From contig NZ_CP087879.1 in assembly GCF_021442325.1 (NCBI RefSeq), forward strand, positions 1,612,001 to 1,676,000: a DNA stretch of 64,000 bases. The letters run 5' to 3'. Shown here one piece after another: positions 26,537 to 35,782 of this stretch; position 1 is the stretch's first letter; every line of letters starts with the position of its first letter. The position numbers and the translations under genes are program-made. Under the pieces are notes generated by a model, which made no database searches, was not told the DNA's origin, and saw only the letters and a program-made list of their open reading frames with translations. This stretch comes from Agromyces marinus (GTDB lineage: Bacteria; Actinomycetota; Actinomycetes; Actinomycetales; Microbacteriaceae).

Positions 26537-29500
26537 TCACTGCTCACTCACCGTCGGGTCGACCGCGTTGAACGCCGCCGCACCCTGCCCGAAGTCCTCA
26601 GCCTCCGCGCCCTGGCACAACCTGCGCACCTTCGACGCATCGACGATCTGACCAGAGAACAGGCGCACATTATCGACCTGCCCCGGCCACCAATCAGTCC
26701 CGGCACCCGCGGACTGGCCGCGACCAACGGCGAACCCGCCCGGCGCCTGCCACGCCGACCCACCCCGCGTCACCGCGGCACCCGGGAACGGTTCACCAGT
26801 CGCCATCCGGTCCGGTGTACCGACCTCGCACACCCACAACCGCAGAGTCTTCGCCGTCGCGTCGTGCTCACCGACCAGGTGCACCCACTCCCCGGCCCGC
26901 ACCGCGACGCCGGACGTCGCATAACGCACCGTCGAACTGCTGGTCGTGTCCGGCATCCCGAACGCCCAACACTCCGCCCCGTTGCCGTCGCAGTCAGCCC
27001 GGTACCCCAGACCGAACCCGGACTGGGCTAGACCGTCCTGCGACAACGCCGTGTAGTCGCCCTGCCCGGCCTTCGTCTCATCGAGCAGGACATGCGCGGA
27101 CACCGTGAACGACTCCCGGGTATCCAGCACCGGGCCCTCGCTGAGCGCGGCATCCCCGGCCCCGTCGAACGCGAGCGCCCAGTCATCCTCCCGCGACCCG
27201 AACAGCTGGTGGGGGCCCTCCACCCAGCCGGGGTCACCAGCAAGCGTCAACGAACCGGCCCCCTTCGGACCCGTATCCGCCGCGGACTGCCCCGCCCCTT
27301 CGTCGAGCTTCCAGATCACATCCTCCACTGGGGACGCAACCTTGATCCGGTACTCACGCTGCGGCGAACTGTTGCCCGCGGAATCCTTGCTCTTGGCATA
27401 CAAGGTGACCGCGTTCGATGTTGATGGGTCGAACGACACCTCATAGGTCGCGCCCTTGGCCACGGAGACCGTCGTCATCGTTGCGGGATCGCCGAACGAG
27501 TAGCTGTACTGCACCACATCCGACGACCCGGCCGGGCCCAGGATGAACCTCCCCATCAACCCGACACCGCCGGCCAGGACATCCTGCGGGTAGACCGCCT
27601 CTATGCCCGTCCCCGACGTCCCCGACGTGACCGGCGTCACCGTCGGCGCCGCAGGAATGCTCGTGTCCACCGTGAACTCGCACGACGAACCCCAACCCGA
27701 CCAGTACTGCCCGTCGGTGGAGGTCACACGCCAGAAATACGACTTCCCGTTGGACAGCTTCCCCGATGCCACCCGTGCGTAGGCTCGGGTTCCCGAGGTC
27801 TGCCCGGCCATGGTGGTGCTGTTCCACACCTCGGTCTCGGTGGTGCCCGACTTCGTATACACCTGGAAATGCGGTTGCACGCTGCCACCATCAGGATCAC
27901 TCACGATCGCGGACAACCGCGGCGTGACCGTGTTGACCAACGCCTTGGACGACCCGGTCCCGCAGGTCGTGATCGCCGGGTCCGCATACTGCATCGAGGA
28001 CGGCTTGTTCGGCGGCCGGTTGTACACGATCGTCAACGTCGCGTCATGCCGGAACCGCTTCCACCCGGCCATCGTCGACTCATCCCGCGCCTTCAACGCC
28101 AACACCAGGCTCGACCAGTCGTTGTCCGCCACACTCCGCGCCGCCTTCAGCGCATCGAACGTGCGGAACCCGCGATTCAGACACGTCGCGTTGTGGGCCT
28201 CGGTCCTCGAGCTGATCAGGTTCGAACTGCCCATCCCCCACGTCGACCACGTCGTCGACGCCGAGATCCCGCCCACCATATGCAGGTCCGTCGTCGTGGC
28301 CGTGCACGAGTACGAATGCACCCCGTTGACGTTGAACCCCGCACTGATCACGTTCGAGCCCACCAACGGCGTGATCGCCGACAGCCCGGTGAACTCCCAG
28401 ATCAACCGCTGCGTGAACTGGGTGTTGCACGAGGACACCGAGCTGCAGTACCCGTCGCCCTCGCCCTGCATCGTGGAGGAGATATCGCCCCACTTGTACA
28501 ACGTGCCCGTGTACCCGCCCGTACGGACTGCGACCCACTCCGACGCACCCTTGCCCGAGATCGACGGGTCGACATACACCGGCCACACCGTGTCCGGACT
28601 GGTCAGCATCGCCTGATCCGGGGTGATCACGATCCGCGACCCCACCACGGTCGTGTCCATCATCCGGATCCGGTCACCATCCACCGGCGCGGCGACCCGA
28701 TTCCCGGCACTGACCTCGGTCACCGTGTCCGGCAACACCGTCGAACCACCCGCCGAATCCCACATCACCGGCGGCGCCGCCACGAAATGCACCTCGTCGG
28801 CGTCATCCAGCACCAGCACGCTGCCCTGCTCCTCAGGAACCAACCGCAACCCGTCGGACACCTCGGTCGAGAACACCAGATCACCCGGACCGCCCGGGAA
28901 CCCGTCCGGGCGGGCCCCGTCGACCAACGCCTGGAACCGGGCCGCAGCCGCCGGATCGGCAAGCTCGACCACCGGCAGAAATCCCGTGCCATCCACGTTC
29001 ACCGACACCACCAGGCGGACCCCGTCGGCCAACCGGTAGCTCACCTGCGTGCCATCGACCTCCGGGACCGGCAGCTCGGTCGGGAACCACACATCGATCC
29101 GCTTCCCATCACGCTCGATCGAGCCCAACGGGGCACCCTGACCGGCCGTGCCGCCGGCATTCAACTCGATCGGATACACCGGCGCCGCAACCTGCAGCGT
29201 GCCCTCCCCCGGCGTCCCCACGATCGAGGTATCCACATCCGACCACTCGCCGGACGCGTTCGTCCGCGACGGCATGCTCGAGATCTCCAGCCGCGTATTG
29301 CCATCCGGCAACGCCCACGACGTCTCCCACGGGGTTCGCACCCCGGTCACCTCGACCTCGACATCACACGCGCGCGCCTTCGCGCCGGCGCCATCGAAGG
29401 ACGCCTCCTCCAGCTCCGTGCAATCGAACTGCTCCGCAGCCGACTCACCCGAACCCGTCAACCCCGGCACGACGAGGGCGATCGTCGCAACCAAGGCGAT

Positions 29501-29560
29501 CACCACGACGGCCGCCACCGGAACGAGAACGCGCCACCGCGCGACCAGCCACGAACCCAC
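26537..29560 (-). CDS. Large secreted or membrane-anchored protein with C-terminal LamG domain, partner of the RHS toxin
   Basis: About 1007 residues from a GTG at 29560 preceded by GGAGG; a TTG at 29584 would add eight residues. One N-terminal membrane segment (LVPVAAVVVIALVATIALVV) is followed by an extracellular-type region with several Cys residues (GEGDGYCSSVSSCNTQF, HSYSCTATTTDLHM). A fibronectin-like part follows (SYFWRVTSTDGQYWSGWG), then a LamG/concanavalin-like domain (VIWKLDEGAGQSAADTGPKG, FTVSAHVLLDE). The same layout precedes RHS genes in many actinobacteria. The stop overlaps the region of the RHS start, so the pair is an operon. A role in display or export of the RHS protein is inferred, not shown. 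Confidence 0.8.
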   Translation of the reverse strand: MGSWLVARWRVLVPVAAVVVIALVATIALVVPGLTGSGESAAEQFDCTELEEASFDGAGAKARACDVEVEVTGVRTPWETSWALPDGNTRLEISSMPSRTNASGEWSDVDTSIVGTPGEGTLQVAAPVYPIELNAGGTAGQGAPLGSIERDGKRIDVWFPTELPVPEVDGTQVSYRLADGVRLVVSVNVDGTGFLPVVELADPAAAARFQALVDGARPDGFPGGPGDLVFSTEVSDGLRLVPEEQGSVLVLDDADEVHFVAAPPVMWDSAGGSTVLPDTVTEVSAGNRVAAPVDGDRIRMMDTTVVGSRIVITPDQAMLTSPDTVWPVYVDPSISGKGASEWVAVRTGGYTGTLYKWGDISSTMQGEGDGYCSSVSSCNTQFTQRLIWEFTGLSAITPLVGSNVISAGFNVNGVHSYSCTATTTDLHMVGGISASTTWSTWGMGSSNLISSRTEAHNATCLNRGFRTFDALKAARSVADNDWSSLVLALKARDESTMAGWKRFRHDATLTIVYNRPPNKPSSMQYADPAITTCGTGSSKALVNTVTPRLSAIVSDPDGGSVQPHFQVYTKSGTTETEVWNSTTMAGQTSGTRAYARVASGKLSNGKSYFWRVTSTDGQYWSGWGSSCEFTVDTSIPAAPTVTPVTSGTSGTGIEAVYPQDVLAGGVGLMGRFILGPAGSSDVVQYSYSFGDPATMTTVSVAKGATYEVSFDPSTSNAVTLYAKSKDSAGNSSPQREYRIKVASPVEDVIWKLDEGAGQSAADTGPKGAGSLTLAGDPGWVEGPHQLFGSREDDWALAFDGAGDAALSEGPVLDTRESFTVSAHVLLDETKAGQGDYTALSQDGLAQSGFGLGYRADCDGNGAECWAFGMPDTTSSSTVRYATSGVAVRAGEWVHLVGEHDATAKTLRLWVCEVGTPDRMATGEPFPGAAVTRGGSAWQAPGGFAVGRGQSAGAGTDWWPGQVDNVRLFSGQIVDASKVRRLCQGAEAEDFGQGAAAFNAVDPTVSEQ

Positions 29561-29992
29561 CAGCACCCTCCGAACGCACCACAATGTGCGCCTGCGCGAC
29601 GCAGACGCGGAACCACGCGCAGCGTCATGAACACGACCAAAAAGGGCGGCCGCGGAATGTTCGGGTCGATGACACGTGACTGTCGAGACAGAAGCTATCG
29701 GTCAGCCGCTGCCCAGTGCCTGCCCCCCAAACAGGGCACATGAATAACTCGGCTAGAGAGCCGCCGACGGCAAGAACCTCAACCTGAGCAGGCCATTTCG
29801 CGCGGCCAACGACCACTCCGACGGCGCGAAAACGCTGGCCTCGCGCGTAACGAACTGATCACGACGCGCAGACCGCAACATGAGCCACTGCCATCCGCTC
29901 GACCCTCGGCAAGGATGGCGAGCGTCCCGCCGACCGGCGGCCTCCCCCCACGAGAGCACGTCTCAGAGCGAAGCGGGTCAACCCCGGATGAC
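29561..29992. other. Upstream region of the LamG-RHS toxin operon
   Basis: About 430 bp without a supportable gene. It must hold the promoter of the toxin operon. A short palindrome, CTGTCGAGACAG, occurs near 29680-29692, but I see no convincing -35/-10 pair. Short frames here lack ribosome sites and family features. Confidence 0.4.
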
Positions 29993-30470
29993 GCCCGGAC
30001 GCCTCGCGCCGATCAACTGACGGACGCCCCACGAGACCGGGACACCACCACTTCCTCCGCCGCCGCCGGAAGGCCTGCGTGGCCGCCACCCTCACGCCGG
30101 CCGCGAGTGCGACCTGGATGTGGATGGCTGCGGCATCCCGCCGCCGGACGTCGAAAAGAGCCCCAAAAGAGCCACAGGAAAGCGCTCACCAAACACAAGA
30201 GCCCTGAGAATCATCGATTCATCAGGGGTTTTGTGGATCTGAGGGGACTCGAACCCCTGACCCCCTGACGGTGTGCACCGTGGCGGGCGCGCACGTGTTT
30301 GGTTGTGGATCCCAGCAAGTATAAGGAAGAGCGGGGCGAGCGGTCGGGGTGGTGGTGGCCGATGGATGCCGTCGTTCGCGGTTGCTTGGGGACGAAAAGA
30401 GCCGCAAAAAGGCCGCACCGCCGGGCGACCGCTGGACCGACAAACCAGTAGGAACGAAACCCCGGCCGAA
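29993..30470 (+). repeat. Island repeat R3 with tRNA-Ala 3'-end copy (att-like)
   Basis: The left part (29993-30232) is nearly identical to the sequence next to the real tRNA gene (38925-39163), starting CCGGACGCCTCGCGCCGATC. The tRNA-derived 35-bp segment is 30233-30267, followed by the right half (ACGGTGTGCACCGTGG) and the GTAGGAACGAAAC motif near 30448. Because this copy shares about 200 extra bp with the chromosomal tRNA flank, it probably records a former boundary with the chromosome. Confidence 0.85.
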
Positions 30471-30635
30471 TCAGTAGGCGGCCGAGCCGGATGCGGAGGC
30501 GGGCGGCGCTGCCGACGCAGGTACAGCCGCCGCTCCGATGAAGGCCGCGACGGCCCAGCGACGGCCACGTGCAGGACGAGGCGAATCCGCCAGCCGACAG
30601 TGGCGGCCATCGACGATCGCCCGACAGCGGCATCC

Positions 30636-30971
30636 TCAGGCACCGGTAGGTCCGCCTGGTTCGGTGATTTCGCCGACGCCGATGCAGAGGGGCCCGCGCA
30701 CCACCAAGAACTGTGTTCCCGACCTGACGTAGTCCCCGAGGGGTTGAGGGAGCAGCGCCTCGACCTCGCAGAGCTCGGGCCGAGCGGCCTCATGGGGACT
30801 GATCCGCGCTGTGGCCGTACCGGAGGCGCTGAAGAGCTCATGGCGAGCAACGTCGGCAAACACGATCGACGCTTTGAGGATCGGGAACGTGTCCCAATCC
30901 GGCGGCGAGAGCTGCCCGACGGAAATCCACTCGATCTGGGCCGTCATGCGCCTTTGCGTCAATGCGTTCAT
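30636..30971 (-). CDS. Small putative immunity protein, family unknown
   Basis: 111 residues; the ATG at 30971 overlaps the stop of a toxin-tail remnant (ATGA). It has a beta-rich pattern with the C-terminal stretch LGDYVRSGTQFLVVRGPLCI followed by GVGEITE, loosely like the last strands of an EF-Tu-type barrel. A second in-frame ATG lies eight codons downstream. It stands in a 0.7-kb module between R3 and R4, with no other gene except the toxin remnant. Confidence 0.6.
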   Translation of the reverse strand: MNALTQRRMTAQIEWISVGQLSPPDWDTFPILKASIVFADVARHELFSASGTATARISPHEAARPELCEVEALLPQPLGDYVRSGTQFLVVRGPLCIGVGEITEPGGPTGA

Positions 30972-31099
30972 CGCACCACCGAGATCCCGTTCATCGCCTG
31001 GTTAAGGCGTCCAAGTTGGGCGGAGTCCAAGATCCAGGCGGGTCCGATGCCGTCCCAGCGAGACTCGAACATCGCGCCGTCGAGTGCGGAGGTCGGTAC
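30968..31099 (-). pseudogene. Toxin-tail remnant preceding the small immunity gene
   Basis: 43 codons, VPTSALDGAMFESRWDGI, then GPAWILDSAQLGRLNQ and AMNGISVVR, ending in a TGA that overlaps the next ATG. It enters directly from repeat R4 with no start codon, so only the final part of a toxin domain is left. Family unknown; the ATGA coupling is the main evidence that it was a real gene. Confidence 0.5.
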
Positions 31100-31370
31100 C
31101 CCAAAAGAGCCGCAGGAAAGCGTTCCCCAACGCAAAAACCCCTGAGAATCATCGATTCATCAGGGGTTTTGTGGATCTGAGGGGACTCGAACCCCTGACC
31201 CCCTGACGGGATGCACCCTGGCGGGCGCGCACGTGTTTGGTTGTGGATGCCAGTAGGTATAAGGAAGAGCGGGGCGAGCGGTCGGTGTGGTGGTGGCCGA
31301 TGGATGCCGTCGTTCGTGGATGCCTGGGGACGAAAAGAGCCGCAAAAAGGCCGCACGGCAGGTCGACCGC
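31100..31370 (+). repeat. Island repeat R4 with tRNA-Ala 3'-end copy (att-like)
   Basis: A short terminator half (CCAAAAGAGCCGCAGGAAAG through the 31137-31170 hairpin), the 35-bp tRNA-Ala 3'-end copy (31171-31205), and a right half beginning ACGGGATGCACCCTGG. The right half, including the following GCGACGCTCAACGGGCTTCG segment and IS3 remnant, parallels R2. The ACGGGATGCACC start matches R1 rather than R2 or R3. Confidence 0.85.
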
Positions 31371-31613
31371 GCCGCCGTCCCCGCGACGCTCAACGGGCTT
31401 CGACGACCCTTGAACCTGGGGTATACACGTCGATCGCTTTCACCGACCGGCTTGTCGACGAGGGCTGTCGACGACGCGTGAATACTGACCCTGTGGCGAC
31501 GGGTGAATGTTGACCCCTCCGAACATCCTTGGAGGGTGATTTCAGTGGAAGATTGGGCGGAGATCCGCCGACTGCATAGGGCCGAGAAGATGCCGATCAA
31601 GGCGATCAGCCGG

Positions 31614-33029
31614 GGTCAAGTCCCTGGTAGTGGTGTAGCGCGGTCTCCTTCGATGTGGATGGTTAGGCGCTGAGTTCGAGGACGGTGTCGGGGTTCACCT
31701 CGCTTCCGGTGTCGGGGACGAGGGTGAGGCGGCTTCTGGCGAGGATGTCCAAGCCGAGGTAGCGGCGGCCTTCGGCCCATTCGTCGGTCTGCTCGGCGAG
31801 GACGGCTCCGACGAGGCGGATGATCGCGTCGCGGTTCGGGAAGATTCCGACGCTGTCGGTGCGGCGGCGGATCTCACGGTTGAGCCGCTCGTTGGGATTG
31901 TTTGACCAGATCTGCGCCCAGAGCCCTTCGGGGAACCCGGTGAAGGCGAGGATGTCGGCGCGTGCGGCATCGAGGTGCTCGAACGCGTCGGGGAGCTTGC
32001 CGTCGACGTAGTCCAGGAGCCGATCGAACTGGGCGTGCACGGCATCGGCGTCGGGTTGGTCGTAGACCGAGTGCAGCATCGCCTTGACCGCCGGCCACAT
32101 GCTCTTCGGGGTCGCGGACATCAGGTTCGCGGCGTAGTGGGTGCGACACCTCTGCCAGGTCGCGCCGGGCAGGTTCGCCGCGATCGCTTCGACCAGGCCG
32201 GCGTGCGCGTCGGAGGTGACCAGTCGCACGCCCGTCAGGCCGCGCGCGACGAGGTCGGCGAAGAAGCTGTTCCACGCCGCACCGGTCTCACTGGTCGCGA
32301 CGCGGAGCCCGAGGACCTCACGCCGCCCATCGGCGTTCACGCCGGTCGCGACCATGACGACGGCGTTGATCACCCGGCCGCCTTCACGGACCTTCATCGT
32401 CAGCGCGTCCGCGGCGACGAACGTGAACGGGCCCGCCTGATCGAGCGGGCGGTGCCGGAACTGCTCGACATGCTCGTCGAGCTCCGCCGCCATCCGGGAC
32501 ACCTGCGACTTGGACAGCGAGTGGATCCCGAGGGTCTTGACGAGCTTGTCCATCCGGCGGGTGCTGACGCCGGCGAGGTAGCAATCCGCGACGACGGTGA
32601 TCATCGCCGACTCGGCCCGCTTGCGCCGCTCGAGCAACCACTCCGGGAAGTACGTGCCCGCCCGAAGCTTCGGGATCTGCACGTCGATCGTGCCGACCCG
32701 GGTGTCCAGGTCGCGGTGCCGGTACCCGTTGCGCTGCGTCGTGCGGGTGGGGCTGGGTTTGCCCCACTCAGCGCCGACCACGGCATCCGCGTCGGCGGAC
32801 AGGAGCGCGTTGATCATCGTCTGCAGCAGTTGCCGCATCAGATCCGGTGAGGCATCGGCCAGGGCTTCACCGAGCAGGCCGGCAGGGTCGAGAATGTGAG
32901 GTGCGGTCATCGTGTTGATTCCGTTCGAGTGGGTTGTAGGAGATTCCTCGAAGGATCACACGGTGACCGCGCTCACGTCAGTAGCGACGAGCCCGATCAC
33001 CGCGCTACACCACTATGCGGGACTCAACT
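31614..33029 (-). mobile_element. IS256-type insertion sequence inside istA
   Basis: 1416 bp with inverted ends GGTCAAGTCCCTGGTAGTGG (left) and, reversed from 33029, AGTTGAGTCCCGCATAGTGG, both continuing TGTAGCGCGGT. It is flanked by a perfect 8-bp target duplication, TCAGCCGG (31606-31613 and 33030-33037), which fits the IS256 family. Intact ends, intact transposase and an exact duplication point to a recent insertion. Confidence 0.94.
31663..32910 (-). CDS. IS256-family transposase (inside istA)
   Basis: A 415-residue Mutator-type transposase. The DDE-like residues are expected in FTFVAADALTMKVREGG, VRLVTSDAHAGLVEAI and SNNPNERLNREIRRRTD. The N-terminal half shows AVVGAEWGKPSPTRTTQRNG and LDTRVGTIDVQIPKLRAGTY. 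Intact and of normal length. It belongs to a different IS256 subgroup from the copies at 12517 and 37629, which are more like each other. Confidence 0.95.
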   Translation of the reverse strand: MTAPHILDPAGLLGEALADASPDLMRQLLQTMINALLSADADAVVGAEWGKPSPTRTTQRNGYRHRDLDTRVGTIDVQIPKLRAGTYFPEWLLERRKRAESAMITVVADCYLAGVSTRRMDKLVKTLGIHSLSKSQVSRMAAELDEHVEQFRHRPLDQAGPFTFVAADALTMKVREGGRVINAVVMVATGVNADGRREVLGLRVATSETGAAWNSFFADLVARGLTGVRLVTSDAHAGLVEAIAANLPGATWQRCRTHYAANLMSATPKSMWPAVKAMLHSVYDQPDADAVHAQFDRLLDYVDGKLPDAFEHLDAARADILAFTGFPEGLWAQIWSNNPNERLNREIRRRTDSVGIFPNRDAIIRLVGAVLAEQTDEWAEGRRYLGLDILARSRLTLVPDTGSEVNPDTVLELSA

Positions 33030-34209
33030 TCAGCCGGCATCTCGGTGTGGCGCGGAATACGGTGCGGGCGGCGTTGGCGTCGGACGGCCCGCCGGTGTAT
33101 CGACGGGCGCCTCGTGGTTCGCTGGTCGACGCGGTCGAGCCGGAGGTTCGGAAGCTGCTGCGGCTGGACGCGAGGATGCCGGCGACGGTGATCGCGGAAC
33201 GGATTGGGTGGGAGCACTCGATCACGATCCTGAAGGACCGGCTCAGGATGATTCGGCCCGAGTACGTCGGGGTGGATCCGGCGGACCGGATCGTGCACGA
33301 GCCGGGGCAGGCGGCGCAGATGGACTTGTGGTTCCCGGAGCCGCGGATCCCGGTCGGGTTCGGGCAGGCGGCGATGCTGCCGGTGCTGGTGATGACGTTG
33401 ACGTTCTCGAGGTTCCTGTCCGCGGTGATGCTTCCGTCGCGTCAGGCGGGCGACTTGCTGGCGGGCATGTGGCAGCTGATCTCGCAGGTCGGGGCGGTGT
33501 CCAAGACGCTGGTCTGGGACCGTGAGTCCGCGATCGGTGGGAAGGGGAAGGTGACCGCCGCGGCGGCCTCGTTCGCCGGGACCCTCGCGACCCGGGTGGT
33601 GTTGGCACCTCCTCGGGATCCGGAGTTCAAGGGGATGACCGAACGCAACAACGGCTACCTTGAGACCTCGTTCCTGCCCGGCCGGTCCTTCACCTCCCCG
33701 GCGGACTTCAACGCGCAGCTTCAGGGTTGGCTGCCGCGCGCGAACGTGCGGACGGTGCGCTCCCTCGGCGGCCGTCCGGTCGATGCGCTCGAGCGGGACG
33801 TCGCGGCGATGACCGGGTTGCCGCCGCATCCGCCGATGACGGGCCTGCACACCCGGGTCAGGCTCGGCCGGGACTACTACCTCCGCGTCGATGGGAACGA
33901 CTACTCCGTCGACCCGAGAGTGATCGGCAGGCTCGTGGATGTCACCGCGACCCTGACCCAGGTGATCGTGGTCTGCGACGGCGCGACAGTCGCCGATCAC
34001 GAACGGGCCTGGGCGACCGGTTCGGTCGTGACCGATCCCGGCCATGTGCAGATCGCGAAGGGGCTGCGGTCGCAGTTCGCGGCCACGAAACGCGACCGGG
34101 AACGCGCGGCGCTGGTATCGCCGGAGCGGCGGGTGATGTTCCGTGACACTGCTGATTACGACGTGCTGTTCGGAGTCGACTTCGACCCGAGCACCGGGGA
34201 GGTGCGCTG

Positions 34210-34995
34210 ATGGGCGCCGCGACGGACACGGCCGCGACGATGGGGTACCTGGCCCGGGCGTTGAAGGCACCCACGATCGGGCGGGTCTGGGAACCACTGG
34301 CCGCCACAGCACGCGACGAGGGCTGGTCGCACGAGCAGTACCTCGCCGCGGTGTTGTCCCGCCAGGTCGCCGACCGGGAAGCCAACGGCACCAGCCTGCG
34401 GATCAGCGGAGCCCACTTCCCGGCCGTCAAGACACTCGAGGACTTCAACGTCGACCACCAGCCATCGCTACGCCGGGACGTGCTCGCGCACCTGGCGACC
34501 ACGACCTGGATCCCCAAGGCCGAGAACGTGGTCCTGCTCGGCCCGCCCGGCGTCGGCAAGACCCACCTCGGCATCGCGCTCGGGATCAAGGCCTGCCACG
34601 CCGGCTACCCGGTCGCGTTCGACACCGCGACCGGATGGGCATCCCGGCTGCAGGCCGCGCACCGTGAGAACCGGCTCGAGCATGAACTGAAACGACTCCG
34701 CCGGTACCGACTGCTGATCATCGACGAGGTCGGCTACCTGCCCTTCGACGCGGACGCGGCGAACCTGTTCTTCCAACTCGTCGCGGCCCGCTACGAGCAG
34801 GGCTCGATCCTGGTCACCAGCAACATGCCCTTCGGCCGGTGGGGTGAGATCTTCAGCGATGACATCGTCGCGGCCGCGATGATCGACCGTCTCGTGCACC
34901 ACGCCGAGGTCCTCACCCTCGCCGGCGACTCCTACCGCACCCGCTCACGACGCGAGCTCCTCAAGACCCCGCCCACCACAGGCGCGGACCAGTAA
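34210..34995 (+). CDS. istB: istB, IS21-family helper ATPase
   Basis: 261 residues of the DnaC/IstB AAA+ family, which loads IstA at target DNA. Walker A is LLGPPGVGKTHLGIALG near residue 109, Walker B LLIIDEVGYLPFD near residue 168, and the sensor-1 region SILVTSNMPFGRWGE; the C-terminal helix RTRSRRELLKTPP is family-like. Its ATG overlaps the istA stop. Intact, but its partner istA is broken by the inner IS. Confidence 0.94.
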   Translation: MGAATDTAATMGYLARALKAPTIGRVWEPLAATARDEGWSHEQYLAAVLSRQVADREANGTSLRISGAHFPAVKTLEDFNVDHQPSLRRDVLAHLATTTWIPKAENVVLLGPPGVGKTHLGIALGIKACHAGYPVAFDTATGWASRLQAAHRENRLEHELKRLRRYRLLIIDEVGYLPFDADAANLFFQLVAARYEQGSILVTSNMPFGRWGEIFSDDIVAAAMIDRLVHHAEVLTLAGDSYRTRSRRELLKTPPTTGADQ

Positions 34996-35244
34996 CACCA
35001 ACCCCGAGGGGTCAACTTTCAAACGACGAAAAGGGGTCAAAGTTCAGCCGACGTTGACAAGGGCATCGATCCGTCCATCGGGTCCGTCGGCGACGCGTAC
35101 GACAACTCCCTCGCGGAGTCCCAGATCGGGCTGTACAAGTCCGAGCTGATCGATCACGAGGGCTCGTAGCGCGACGTCGACCGGGTCGATGCCGGCACCG
35201 CCGGGTGGGTGCAGTGATTCAACGCTGACCGCCCGCACCAGCAA

Positions 35245-35583
35245 TCACTCTCCGGACACGCCGGGGGGATTCACTGCGCAGTTGTGGACAAGGACGGCGT
35301 CCGCCCCAATGGCGACGTAGTAGGTGTGGGTGTCGGCGACCGTGAGGTTGTGGACGGTTTGTTCGCGGTGGTCGTGCTGGACGGCGGTGACTTGGACGAG
35401 GATGCCGGCCGAGGTGGACAGCCAGTCACCGGGTAGGAGGTCGCCTGCGTCGACCCATTCGCCGACTTCGGGTACCCAGAACGGGTGTCCGTCGGTCGCG
35501 ACGATCGTACCGGCGTCGTGCCCTTCGTGGTCGGCGATGGTGATCGTGGTGAGGTCCTCCTCGCCTTCCCCCGAGGCTCGTCG
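35245..35583 (-). pseudogene. Orphan HINT domain remnant of a polymorphic toxin
   Basis: Encodes most of a HINT domain (GEGEEDLTTITIADHEGHDA, ATDGHPFWVPEVGEWVDAGD, ADTHTYYVAIGADAVLVHNC) and stops ten residues later (AVNPPGVSGE) at the IS3 remnant, so its toxin tail is missing. The frame continues upstream to 35715 but no longer reads as HINT or RHS. It is close in DNA to the HINT domain at 36.59-36.88 kb, so the two could recombine. Confidence 0.75.
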
Positions 35584-35782
35584 CGCGGGATGGCGGATGA
35601 GCCGCCGGACGGCGTGGAAGCTGTGCTCGCAGGCCGGGATCCTCTCGTGAGGCCAGGACGCACTCGGCGGGTTGACGCCGATCGAGTTCGAGACGAAGCT
35701 AACCGAGCCGCACACCCTCGCGGCCTAAACCCAACCTGTCACCGATCCGTTCCTCACGCCCCCGCAATGTCTCAATTAGCGA

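Larger units (their letters stand above)
31545..34210 (+). pseudogene. istA, IS21-family transposase, interrupted by an IS256-type insertion
   Basis: The gene starts at GTG 31545 (GGAGGG eight bases upstream) with VEDWAEIRRLHRAEKMPIKA, is cut at 31613, and resumes at 33038 with HLGVARNTVRAALASDG. Deleting the inserted element plus one 8-bp duplication restores an unbroken frame. The downstream part has the rve-type DDE domain (QAAQMDLWFPEPRIPV, KTLVWDRESAIGG, MTERNNGYLETSFLPGRSF) and the C-terminal beta-domain. It ends overlapping istB by one base (TGATG). Disrupted, hence inactive unless the inner IS is excised. Confidence 0.92.
31466..35059 (+). mobile_element. IS21-family insertion sequence, itself interrupted by an IS256-type element
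   Basis: The ends TGTCGACGACGCGTGAATAC (left) and, reading inward from 35059, TGTCAACGTCGGCTGAACTT form an imperfect inverted repeat. Inner copies of TGTTGACCCC/GTTGACCCCT follow each end, as in IS21 multiple terminal repeats. It is flanked by a perfect 5-bp target duplication, AGGGC (31461-31465 and 35060-35064). Without the inner insertion the element is about 2.17 kb with istA and istB. Confidence 0.93.
31406..35270 (+). pseudogene. IS3-family orfB remnant split by IS21 (31406-31465 and 35065-35270)
   Basis: Joining the two outer pieces across the IS21 insertion restores VYTSIAFTDRLVDEG|IDPSIGSVGDAYDNSL and QIGLYKSELIDHEGS, then an in-frame stop. The other copy (19257-19620) has a Trp-containing continuation at this point, so this copy has also decayed by point mutation. 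It shares the same right edge (TCCGGACACGCCGGGG) as the 19.6-kb copy, next to the end of a toxin cassette. Confidence 0.85.

Noticed and set aside
30092..30859. A 255-codon minus-strand frame across repeat R3
   Set aside because: It runs through the tRNA fragment, the terminator and the repeat; similar chance frames occur in R2 and R4, so this is repeat structure rather than a gene.
19021..31205. Apparent extra tRNA genes at 19021, 30233 and 31171
   Set aside because: Each copy contains only the 3' acceptor and T-arm side (35 bp) and stops before the anticodon loop is complete; none can fold as a tRNA. Treated as att-like repeats.
35245..35715. The whole 156-codon frame as one intact protein
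   Set aside because: Only the part after GEGEEDL reads as HINT; the upstream 45 or so codons are unrelated and the toxin tail is missing.
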